Both the position numbers and the translations under genes were made by a program. The notes beneath the pieces were generated by a model, which worked only from the letters and a program-made list of their open reading frames with translations, ran no database searches and was not told where the DNA came from. 64,000 nt of DNA from Trichomonas vaginalis G3 (taxonomy: Eukaryota > Parabasalia > Trichomonadida > Trichomonadidae), in assembly GCF_026262505.1 (NCBI RefSeq), contig NC_067203.1, forward strand, positions 15,016,392 through 15,080,391, in the 5' to 3' direction. How positions within the stretch are numbered: the first letter of the stretch is position 1; every line of letters begins with the position of its first letter. Shown here piece after piece: positions 38,976 through 47,991 of the stretch.

Positions 38976-40031
38976 ATGGCAGCAACTTTTAGACCTTATG
39001 GTGAATTGCCACTACTTCTTGACCAAGCAGTTGAGAGAAGTAGATTGATATCAGAAACTTTACAGCAGTACGTTCTCGAATACGCTCAAGATTTCGAATC
39101 TTTACAAGAAAAGATTTCGAAACTCGCTTTTGATCCTCTTATTCATAAAGATGAGAAAAGCGCACCAGATCCAAACGAATTCCACTCCGAAATTTTCAAA
39201 GAATTTCCGAAAATGGCAGTTAAAAACCTTCTCCAAGTAAAATCTTATGAATATGCAGCACATCAGTTGAAGAAGTTCGCAAACAGCAACATTGCTTCTA
39301 CGCAAGCCCACTATGCAGGCCGCGCTGCAGCGATTAAGAAATCTTTGCAGGAAGAGTTAGCAAGATTCGAAGAAGCACGCCAGAAGAACGACGAAGCTAA
39401 AAACCGGTTTAACTTAGCCGGATGTGTCCTCCGTGATGCAGAAGCCAAAGGAGTTAAGGATCTGGGCAAGTTACAACAAGATTTCATTGAAGCAAGAAGA
39501 AGAGCAATCAACGCAAACACCAAATCAAGGATTGCTGCTGAAGCTTCAACCCAGAATATGGAAGCTTTAGTTACTCAGATCGAAGAACTCGAGAATTGGA
39601 GAAGTGAAGAATTGAAATCAATTTTACTTGATCTTTCAGCGAAATTAGCTAATGTTGCAAACCACCTTATTACTACATCATCAGATATGGCTCAGTCTGC
39701 TCACGAACTCCCTCTTGAACTCGATTCAACCATCATTTCTAATTTCAACCAATTCCGCCGCGCCGGAGCAGATGATGCCTTCCAGTTATGGTCCGTCCAC
39801 CCACTTACATCGCAATACCTCCCTCAGGACCAGCTCTTCAAGAAAGAACGCGAAGCTGGCGGAGTTCAGCTTTTCGTTGTCAAAGAAAACTACAATGGTC
39901 CGGCCAACCATCTCAACGCTTACGCTGGAGAGATCGTTTGCGGACTCAAACAAGAAGGAGAATACTATCTTTGCAAGAATATTAACGATAGTGTTGGATT
40001 ACTCCCAACAAGCCTCCTTAACTTCATGTAA
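38976..40031 (+). CDS. BAR/F-BAR-like and SH3 domain protein
   Basis: 351 aa from the ATG at 38976 (MAATFRPYGELP). A further in-frame ATG at 38919 would add 19 hydrophobic/aromatic residues unlike the family, and TCAATTATTC lies between the two, so I prefer the later start. Residues about 10-250 form long charged helices (AIKKSLQEELARFEEARQKN, DFIEARRRAINANTKSR) as in BAR-type dimers that bend membranes. The last ~60 residues are an SH3 domain: QLFVVKENYNG (ALYDY position), AGEIVCGLKQEGEYYLCKN, then GLLPTSLLNFM (G-x-x-P-x-x-x-v). The layout matches endophilin/PACSIN-type endocytic proteins. Likely acts at the plasma membrane, perhaps with AP-2. Confidence 0.85.
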   Translation: MAATFRPYGELPLLLDQAVERSRLISETLQQYVLEYAQDFESLQEKISKLAFDPLIHKDEKSAPDPNEFHSEIFKEFPKMAVKNLLQVKSYEYAAHQLKKFANSNIASTQAHYAGRAAAIKKSLQEELARFEEARQKNDEAKNRFNLAGCVLRDAEAKGVKDLGKLQQDFIEARRRAINANTKSRIAAEASTQNMEALVTQIEELENWRSEELKSILLDLSAKLANVANHLITTSSDMAQSAHELPLELDSTIISNFNQFRRAGADDAFQLWSVHPLTSQYLPQDQLFKKEREAGGVQLFVVKENYNGPANHLNAYAGEIVCGLKQEGEYYLCKNINDSVGLLPTSLLNFM

Positions 40032-40532
40032 TGCTATTTAATGCGTTTATTTTCTTTTATTATTTTTTTTATATATTTTATAAAACGCTAAAATATGTTT
40101 TTTATTTTTAAATATTCTAAACATGTCCCCAAATAAAATGATTATCATATATTTCTTGATAGATTATGATTAAATAAAAAAAAACATTACTAAAACAAAA
40201 TGAAGCTTATAAAGGTTGCCAATAAAAGTATATAATAATTTCGATGCAAAGATCATATTCATATCCTTTAATAAGCTAGATCATTTCGATTTCATACATT
40301 GTTTTCAAGAATATTACCTGTATTATTATGGCATATTGTATTAAACATCTATATATAGATGTCCTAGTCTTACATTGGCCTTAAATGTCAGAAATTTTTA
40401 AATATTTAGGAAAAATTTGATATTTAGGGGCTATGAAAAGTTAATAAAAAGGTAGAAGTCTTTTAAAAAAATAAATAAATAATTGTTTTATACAAGGATA
40501 AAAAAAAATAAAATGAATGAATACAATATAGC
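40032..40532. other. intergenic, no gene seen
   Basis: 500 bp of AT-rich DNA between convergent genes. A short palindrome TCTATATATAGA lies near 40349. Nothing else supported. Confidence 0.55.
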
Positions 40533-41705
40533 TTAGAATGATCCAACATCAGTGTCTTCGCTTGAAGAAGAAGATGAAGAAGTAGAAACTGGTTTCTTGC
40601 GGGATAAAGTAGATACTCTACGAGATGAAACTGAGTTTCTGCGAGAAGAAGGAGCATCACCGCGAGTTGTACGAGATCTTTCTCTTGATGCCGATGGACG
40701 TCTCGAAGATGTGTTTCTTCTTGATCTCTGTGATGAATTTGATCTGGATCTTTGTTGTGGAGCTGGGCTTGATGAAGAAGATGAAGAGGAGGATGATTCA
40801 GAGTTATCTGCAGATCTGGTTGTTGGCTTTGGCTTTGGTGATGATGGTGGTGGAGCAGGAGCAGAATCTGAAGAATCTGAATCAGAACTTGAACTCTTTT
40901 GGCGACTTCTTGGAGCATCTGAAGGTTGAGCTGTATTCCTTCTTTGTCTTGTAGGTGCACGAGATGTAGGATTCTCGAATGTAGAGTTAGAACGATGAGT
41001 CCTTCCTTTCCTTGATGTTGGTGGTTCTTGCTCATGTTGCTGTTGCTGCTCTAAGTCTTCATCATCGGAAGTAATGAGATAACTGATGGAATTCCTTGTA
41101 TTTCTGCGGCGAGTTGATCTAGTACAAGTTCTTGGGCCAGAATGGCTATCAACACTGTTACGGCGAGATCTTAGGCCTCCGCCAGCAACTGTACCTGCTC
41201 TACTGCGTGGTCCATGGTGTGAATGTGTTGAATTTCTGCGAGAATTAGTTCTGCTGTTAGGCATTGCAGTTTGAGCGCGTGATCTGTGGCCTTTGCCACC
41301 AACATGTACAACGCCTTCATCAGAAAACTTGAAGTCATTGTTTTTACTGAAATTTGGAATCAAATAAGTTTGGACGCAGCAATTTGAATAAATATAACCG
41401 ACAATAAGAAGAACGGCAAAAGCACCGCCTGGAATGACATATGGTCTAAGGACGAGCTTTTGAGAACTTGATGGAGTAGTAGATTCTTGTTTATCAGCAT
41501 CAACTGATACGTTCATTGTTGTATCTATGACGACTAGAGTTAAAGTAGGAACGGTTGAGCCATTTCTGGTTGTTTCTCCTAATGAATATGAAAACGTTTG
41601 AGTTTCTGTCACTATCATGCCATTGATTTCGATCTCTTGTTCTAGAGCCTCGCGTCTAAAAGATCGTGCATCTGTTAAAAGAAGAGATAAGAAAACCAAA
41701 GTCAT
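40533..41705 (-). CDS. type I membrane protein with Ser/Arg-rich cytosolic tail
   Basis: 390 aa. The N-terminus MTLVFLSLLLTDARS is a signal peptide. A short luminal/extracellular domain of about 80 residues is Thr-rich, with N-glycosylation sequons (NGST, NVSV). One membrane segment (about 92-115, VIPGGAFAVLLIVGYIYSNC) is followed by a ~270-residue tail dominated by Ser, Arg, Thr and Pro in RSRxxS/SRRNS repeats, ending EDTDVGSF. The tail is a likely multi-site kinase substrate. The low-complexity tail also opens long frames on the other strand, which I take as composition artefacts. Function unknown. Confidence 0.75.
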   Translation of the reverse strand: MTLVFLSLLLTDARSFRREALEQEIEINGMIVTETQTFSYSLGETTRNGSTVPTLTLVVIDTTMNVSVDADKQESTTPSSSQKLVLRPYVIPGGAFAVLLIVGYIYSNCCVQTYLIPNFSKNNDFKFSDEGVVHVGGKGHRSRAQTAMPNSRTNSRRNSTHSHHGPRSRAGTVAGGGLRSRRNSVDSHSGPRTCTRSTRRRNTRNSISYLITSDDEDLEQQQQHEQEPPTSRKGRTHRSNSTFENPTSRAPTRQRRNTAQPSDAPRSRQKSSSSDSDSSDSAPAPPPSSPKPKPTTRSADNSESSSSSSSSSSPAPQQRSRSNSSQRSRRNTSSRRPSASRERSRTTRGDAPSSRRNSVSSRRVSTLSRKKPVSTSSSSSSSEDTDVGSF

Positions 41706-42569
41706 ATTATTTTTTTGAAAGATTATAAAAAAAAAACTTCAAAGTTTTTGAGAGGTCCGAGTGAAAATGAGAAAAATAATTTTTGAAAAATGATTAGCAA
41801 ATGATATAAAAAATGTTGAGTTTGGATGATGCTTTTTTTCCTTCTCAAAATTTGCAATGCCAGCTTAATTTACTTAATTAGATAACTATAACATGTGAGA
41901 ACTTGATTTTTCTAATCAAAATTTGAATTTGGACAATGTGGCGGGAATCAAATTTTATTGGATTGCAAAACCGAATTATTGTTGGAAATTTTGAAGATAC
42001 AGATAGTGTATATCTATAAAATGAGCTAAAATTGATGAATTCTAATCCTATAGGATTAAAAATCAAAAAAATGATATGGTCAATAGAGTGTTTTTCATTA
42101 ATATAAAAATAGCTTTAAAAATTTAGAGAGAAAATTGTTTTAACGACTCCCTCACAAAAAAAAATCTCCTCACAAACTTTGAAAACGAGTAGATAATTTT
42201 TAATCTAATTAATTAATAGAACAATTTTTAAAACTTTCGAAAATGTCACTTTTTCATCACCGGAATTTTTTTCCATTCATGGGTTAAGCTATAACGCTTT
42301 AGGAACAAGCTTTGCGGATAGAAGATCCGCAGAATTTGCACCTTCTATTTTTTATTAAAAAATATATTTATTCTTTAAAAAAACCAATTATTTGGTATGA
42401 AATATATTTTTTTCATTTGATTTTCTAGTTCTAGTGTATATTTTAAATCAATTCAACGTATGTTAATGAAATCAAGTGAAAATTAAATCGTTTTTAAATA
42501 AATTCAAGTAAAAATTAAAAGATTTGAAAAACAAAAGCTTTATTGGAAAGTAAAGTTACTAAATTTTGT
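41706..42569. other. intergenic region with a short GC-rich hairpin
   Basis: 860 bp between two minus-strand genes. AATGTCACTTTTTCATCACCGG near 42243 resembles a trichomonad initiator (TCACTT) without a gene behind it. A hairpin is at 42313-42331. No reading frame is convincing. Confidence 0.55.
42313..42331. repeat. short hairpin TGCGGAT / ATCCGCA
   Basis: TGCGGAT (42313-42319), loop AGAAG, ATCCGCA (42325-42331). A perfect 7-bp stem, GC-rich in an AT-rich gap. Confidence 0.5.
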
Positions 42570-43958
42570 TTAAAGTTGCTTGTTCTTATGGAATTCGTCT
42601 GTGATCTTCTCTTCGAGTGCATCGAAATCAACATCTTGTGTTAATTTGAATCCAGTTGTTCCACGGTTAGCAATGAACTCTGAGAGGTCCTTAACTCTGT
42701 AAGTTCCTTTGTAGACTAATGGCTTATCAGCTTTATGTCCCGATGGGAAGAGCATAAGAGTTGGATAAGAAGAAAACTCAGGGACAGACATTGGTGTATC
42801 GTTTTCTGAGCCATCCATGAAGCATATTCTAGCCTTTGTGTCCTTTGTGAGTTCTGCGAGTTCTCTAAGGACAATTAAAAGACGTGGACAGAGTTTGCAC
42901 CAAGAAGAGGTGAAAGCAACAAGGGTATCGTATCCATCCTCGAATACAACATCAGAGAATGTGCTGCCAACGATATGCTTGAGATTATTGTTGGCATCTT
43001 CTGGAATTGGCTCGGAAATGATTGTATATGGTAATTTTCCGGCCATTATGTCTTGTACGAACTTCTCGAGGGTTGGAAGATCCATGATATTGTCGGTTTC
43101 GCGATAAAGAAGCCATCTGCCTTCTGTTAAATTAGATGTCTTGAAAGCGACGAAGTATGGGGCGTCAAGGCCTTCAATACGACCTGCCTTAAGGAATAAG
43201 AGGGCGTTTGTGCCAACAATTGGACCAAATTGGAATTTATCGCCATATTTCTCTGCAAGTTTCTTAAGGAGATCAATTTGCATCTCAGAGACTTTATCAA
43301 GCTTTGTATTAACGACGAAACCACCGTAAAATGGCTTAGAGGAGATATCAACAGCACGTGGATCTGTAAGTAATGTTTTGAGTGGTTTTCCTTCGAATTT
43401 CTCGATTCTACGCTCAATGTTATCGTAGATGTAGTATCCTTTCTGAAGAGAGATGTTGAATTTGGCAAATAAGGATGAATTGACTGAATAATACTGAAGT
43501 TTTCCGAGATGCCTTGGTGGCTCCTCTAAATCAATTCCAAATACGGTTTGTCCGTGCTCCTCAAGAGCTACTCTTAATTGTTCTTTGGATTTCAGATGTT
43601 TAATTGGACCCTCTAGAAGTTCGCCGAGCCATAAGAAGAAGCTGGAAGAGCGAGCAAGTGGTGGTGGTATGTCCATTTTCTTTCCATTTTGAAAGGCTAC
43701 ACAGCATGGATAATATAAGCAGCCGTATTTGGCTCCATCTTCATGTCCACTGCGTGCAAATGAGATATTGTTTTTGTATTTCTCTAAACCGAAGTTGGCC
43801 CAGATATTATTTGCCACTGTATCATGGAATATTGTAACACCAATTGGTTTTTCTTTCATTTTAGAAATAAGTTCATCACCAGTAAGATAAGGTACATGAA
43901 CTGCTTGACCTAGTTTAGCTTTAATGCGTGTTCCTGCCAGAGAAATCAAGAAAAGCAT
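42570..43958 (-). CDS. protein disulfide isomerase-like protein
   Basis: 462 aa from the ATG at 43958. The N-terminus MLFLISLAGTRIKA is a probable signal peptide. The C-terminal domain has the thioredoxin fold: DTLVAFTSSWCKLCPRL with active site C354-K-L-C357, then YPTLMLFPSG (cis-Pro) and YKGTYRVKDLSEFI. The N-terminal domain (about 30-110) is thioredoxin-like but lacks a CxxC in the usual place; its CLYYPCC is elsewhere. Classic PDI has two CGHC sites, so this one-site form with CKLC is divergent. It ends HKNKQL, not KDEL. Likely an ER oxidoreductase or chaperone; retention signal uncertain. Confidence 0.75.
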   Translation of the reverse strand: MLFLISLAGTRIKAKLGQAVHVPYLTGDELISKMKEKPIGVTIFHDTVANNIWANFGLEKYKNNISFARSGHEDGAKYGCLYYPCCVAFQNGKKMDIPPPLARSSSFFLWLGELLEGPIKHLKSKEQLRVALEEHGQTVFGIDLEEPPRHLGKLQYYSVNSSLFAKFNISLQKGYYIYDNIERRIEKFEGKPLKTLLTDPRAVDISSKPFYGGFVVNTKLDKVSEMQIDLLKKLAEKYGDKFQFGPIVGTNALLFLKAGRIEGLDAPYFVAFKTSNLTEGRWLLYRETDNIMDLPTLEKFVQDIMAGKLPYTIISEPIPEDANNNLKHIVGSTFSDVVFEDGYDTLVAFTSSWCKLCPRLLIVLRELAELTKDTKARICFMDGSENDTPMSVPEFSSYPTLMLFPSGHKADKPLVYKGTYRVKDLSEFIANRGTTGFKLTQDVDFDALEEKITDEFHKNKQL

Positions 43959-44706
43959 CGTCACTAAGAGTCACTTTTTTAACCTATCAAAATTGAACTC
44001 AATATTAGTGATACTTCTGAACTGATTATCTCCATTCTTTTCGTGATCCCTAATTAAAAGGCGAACTATTATTCCGAAATTCAAAAAAGATTTTGACGAT
44101 CCAATCACGAACCAGTCTTGTAAAGCTTCGTATGATTCTCATAAGTATTATGCGTGAATTTGTGATTAATGATGGCATAACCAGAATCAAACTCAAAGAA
44201 AATTAAGGAAGATATATCAATTAATACTTAAAAGTCTATAGGATAGAAAAATCTAATTGTCCTCAGCGATTTCTTTGTATGTGTAAGCAACCAATACAAT
44301 CTTTAATTTAAACAATTAATATGAATGATCGCGTGAAATTATCTTACAAATATCATCTTAAACGTTATCATTATATAGGAACTTTGAACCTATGAATCAA
44401 AAATTTGCATAAATTTTGGAATAATGCTTTCGCTATTACTAATAAGTTAATGTGTTCGTTGTTAAATCATTGGGAAAGAAACAAACCCTTAAGACTTATA
44501 GAATAAAGAGCTTATGCTTCAATTGTCGTTTGAAATCATTTAGATATCAATCAAAAATCATGATAAAAAATTGACAGGAAACAAAAATCAAACACATTCA
44601 ATTGTAATTGAATTGGGCAACTCTTGTATAACTCTTTGAGCTTTGCAAAAATTAATTCGGCGGCTTATATAATTTTGTAAAGTTTTGAATCTATTTTACA
44701 ACATTT
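43959..44706. other. intergenic, no gene seen
   Basis: 750 bp between divergent genes, AT-rich with stops in all frames. It must carry both promoters; I see no clear initiator. Confidence 0.5.
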
Positions 44707-45465
44707 ATGTGTTTTGATTCATTGCATAATCTTATTCGAAGTATTTTAGAATGCACGAGTGGGATATTTGATCTAAATCTAGGGATTATATTTCCGGATA
44801 AGCATATAGATCCACCTAAGATAGAGGCAAAACCTTCTTTACCTCAAGAACATTATCCTCGTGGAGAATTAATAGAACCCCTCAAAGGAAAACCTATAGT
44901 CTACCCAAGCTGGATCAAAGTCAATGATTTTCCTGGGGATAGATTAGGTCCTAACGAAACGTTACAAATCACTCCAAATCCTAAACTCATTGAATACTTT
45001 ATTCAAGAATCAGAAAATATGGAAGAAGTCCCTATTTATCGAGGTAAACAATTAGTCCATATCACTGATTTATTACGATTTAACAGATTTGAAGTATTAA
45101 GTGATGATGATCTTACTTTTTTGGGACAATTTGCAATGATGGACTTCCTAAGACTTTATAGATCAAATGATTTGGAAGAAATTCGTAAATGTGATGCAAA
45201 TAAAATAGGATGTATTTTTGAAGGAATAATCTTAGATTATGCAATCCTTTATAAAGCTGATCCAGAAGTCATTAACTTGATAAAAGAGTTTGCAACAGCT
45301 GTAAAGTATACTGAAGATTTCATGTTTACAGATAGATTGCAAATCAATTTCAGCTTTCATTATTATCCAACCATCAATTATCTGACAGGTTCGTATTTAA
45401 ATTTAAACGGCTATACTGCTAAAGAGCTTGGTCTTGAAGAATTGCATGTTGTCAGGAAAACTTGA
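44707..45465 (+). CDS. conserved hypothetical protein, 252 aa
   Basis: Starts with ATG. Residues 1-80 are Pro-rich with few helices (FPDKHIDPPKIEAKPSLPQE). Residues about 95-250 are helical and acidic (YFIQESENMEEVPIYRGKQL, DLTFLGQFAMMDFLRLYRSN, IIKEF-type helices), ending AKELGLEELHVVRKT. No membrane segment or catalytic motif that I recognise. Flanked by gaps on both sides. Function unknown. Confidence 0.65.
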   Translation: MCFDSLHNLIRSILECTSGIFDLNLGIIFPDKHIDPPKIEAKPSLPQEHYPRGELIEPLKGKPIVYPSWIKVNDFPGDRLGPNETLQITPNPKLIEYFIQESENMEEVPIYRGKQLVHITDLLRFNRFEVLSDDDLTFLGQFAMMDFLRLYRSNDLEEIRKCDANKIGCIFEGIILDYAILYKADPEVINLIKEFATAVKYTEDFMFTDRLQINFSFHYYPTINYLTGSYLNLNGYTAKELGLEELHVVRKT

Positions 45466-46048
45466 ACAATTTAAGAATTCTTTGGTATTAAATCATTCTA
45501 TATGAATTTTGTTATTAAAAACCTGTAGTTAAGTCTATTGCATTAGATATTCAAACGAGATAACATTTTATTAGAATAAAACAAGAATGTGAAAACAAAA
45601 AAAATACAAAATACTCAAAATCCCAAACGTGACGATATTATATGGAAAATAATATCGGACGCTACGATAATATGATCAAAGTAGCTAGGTTGTCATCTCT
45701 ACATTCATTCATCAACAAATGTTACGTAACTAAAATTCTTCATCTTTTGTCATCACTAAGGGGCAAACGTATAAATCAAGATATCGAATTAATGGTGAAG
45801 TGTCTTCCTGTACTACACTAACGTTTACAGTCCGATTGAATCACTCTATTGCAGGCAGATTTCAAAAACTTTACTCCGTTCTAATATTTTCTCGATTTGA
45901 TTCATTCATTCGGAATTCAAATCGATTTACCATGCTTAATCTTAATTTCATGGAATTATTAATTCCAAAATTTTCAAAATTTTGATCAACTTTTTCGGGG
46001 AAGTGTCAAAATTTTGAATTTTTTCGCAATTTTTATTATTTATAAATA
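45466..46048. other. intergenic, no gene seen
   Basis: 580 bp, AT-rich. GACGATATTATATGG and CCATATAATATCGTC-like words near 45632-45670 form a weak inverted repeat. No coding evidence. Confidence 0.5.
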
Positions 46049-46810
46049 ATGAAAGAGTTTGATGTTTGCGGAGCCGAATTCGATGACTTTGCATCGCATT
46101 TCTGCAACAATGGTTCTAATAAAAACACATGTATCAACAAATTGCAAAATTGGGATTGCCCACTTGTTTTCAAAAAGTCTTCCCTCATACTCGATCAAAG
46201 AGGACCAGGCCCATGTGGACTATTTGCAAGCCTAGAAGCTAATATTATGGTTCAACTTTTCCAATCTCAAGGGGAATGTGACCTCCCGTGTGCTGTAAAT
46301 CTTGCAATTCTCAATATCCTGACATTGATTAGCGATAAGTATAAACTTTGTACATCATTTGACATTCAAAACAAACAAGCACATTTTATATCATTCGAAA
46401 CTAAAGATGATGCTATTGCATGGATGCTTGAACTTAAATATAATGAGTTCTCAAATGCCTGCTTACTTTCTGGTGTTTCATTTGCATATGCTGCAAGAAA
46501 TAAAGAATGGTATTCTAATATGCCAGCTCCTTTTGTATACAACACATCAGATACATCAATGTTGTTTGTATTCTTGATGAACACAGGCGAAATCGATGGA
46601 ACTTATGAAAAACAGAAGAATATTGCCGTAAAAGTTTGCGGACAACATGATCAACAATTGAACAAACAATATTTCAATCCAGAAGCTCCTATTGTTATTT
46701 TCCTCAAGCATAACCACTTCTTCGCAGGAATGTTAGAAGGTGATAACTATCTGATATTCAACACTCTTGGAGGTGACAAAGTCGTTTCAATACAAAAGGA
46801 TAAACTCTAA
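46049..46810 (+). CDS. MINDY-3/4-like deubiquitinase
   Basis: 253 aa. LDQRGPGPCGLFASLEANIM (about 48-67) matches the catalytic-cysteine motif of the MINDY (FAM188/DUF4205) deubiquitinases, GGPCG followed by a helix, with C56 as nucleophile. Near the end, FLKHNHFFAGMLEGDNYLIF then NTLGG (about 218-243) matches the catalytic-histidine region (H221/H223). The protein is much shorter than human MINDY-3/4, so it is near a minimal catalytic domain. MINDY enzymes trim ubiquitin chains, often K48-linked, in the cytosol. Family moderately sure; specificity inferred. Confidence 0.7.
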   Translation: MKEFDVCGAEFDDFASHFCNNGSNKNTCINKLQNWDCPLVFKKSSLILDQRGPGPCGLFASLEANIMVQLFQSQGECDLPCAVNLAILNILTLISDKYKLCTSFDIQNKQAHFISFETKDDAIAWMLELKYNEFSNACLLSGVSFAYAARNKEWYSNMPAPFVYNTSDTSMLFVFLMNTGEIDGTYEKQKNIAVKVCGQHDQQLNKQYFNPEAPIVIFLKHNHFFAGMLEGDNYLIFNTLGGDKVVSIQKDKL

Positions 46811-47991
46811 ATAATATGTTTAAACTCATATTTTTTTAATAATTTCATTTTTAATTCGAAATCTTTCATAAATATCTATCCACACGAAAGTTCGAAATTT
46901 TCAAAGCAAAACTACTTACTAGAGCTACAAATTGTTTCAAAGAAAAAACCTTTTGGAAATATATATACAAACTATATTTTGTTGAGTGTATATGCATGTA
47001 TACAACTAAACCGGTGTAAACAAACTCATAAATTTATACATTTAATCTAAAACCTAAAACATTTCAAAAATTTATTTTGATTCTTTCTTCCTTTTCATCG
47101 TATTTAAAATTAATGTATGTGGTCAAGATATTATCTCATAACACAAATGTATGTAGATCGAAATCGAATTGATATGAAGATGATTTTTCTCTGGTTTGAA
47201 ATAATGATAGATTTTGTAGCATAAATATCGAAAAGTTTTAAACTTGAGGAATACAAATGATGAGTAATGCTATTTGATTGTTTTTTTAGAGAATTGTTAG
47301 AATAGCACGAAGATGTTTGAATGAAAATGTTATAGTTAATACCTAAGATAGTACTATGTAAATTAAAATCTATTTTTTTGTATCAATCGGTACTCTGATT
47401 CCATTGAAAAATATAATCACATAGAGATTCTGCAATTTTATAAATGGCAATCAGTTGCTCGATCACTATAGATGATCCCTACCGCTTGTGAGAAATTCCA
47501 AATTTTTTTTGAAATCAAGAAAATAAAGAACAACACTAAAGAAATGATAATCAAAATTTGAATTTCAAAAAAATTTTGGAAAAACATAGACATAATCATA
47601 GTTGAAACAAATTTTTGAGAGAATCAAAAAGGAAATTAGACAAATTAAAATGATAATCTTATTGTATTTTATTAGGTATTGATGTTATCCTAATGAAAGA
47701 GTACAATTCTGACTTTCTTTGATGTTCAATTATTTTTTTTAACCAGAATCTAAGGAGAATATGATGATTCGCTTTTTCCTACTATAAGAAAGCTGTAGCA
47801 TAGTGAAAACAAAGACATAAAATTGGATATTGTTTCGACTTGAGGAACTTTATCAAGAATGACGTCCTTTTGAATATAGTTATATTCAAGTCAATTATAT
47901 CAAAGCGCACTATCAAAAGGGATCATACTCTTATAAAATCGTATCGGGAATTCTATCGTTTATTGAATTTTATTTTTTATATAATTTAACA
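46811..47991. other. intergenic, no gene seen
   Basis: 1.2 kb of AT-rich DNA without a credible frame. A palindrome TTGAATATAGTTATATTCAA lies at 47870-47889, about 100 bp before the AP-2 alpha start. Confidence 0.55.

Noticed and set aside
40552-40929. Long acidic plus-strand frames opposite the SR-rich membrane protein
   Set aside because: They are the mirror of a Ser/Arg-rich tail (poly-Glu/Asp and Leu). The minus strand has signal peptide and membrane segment in order.
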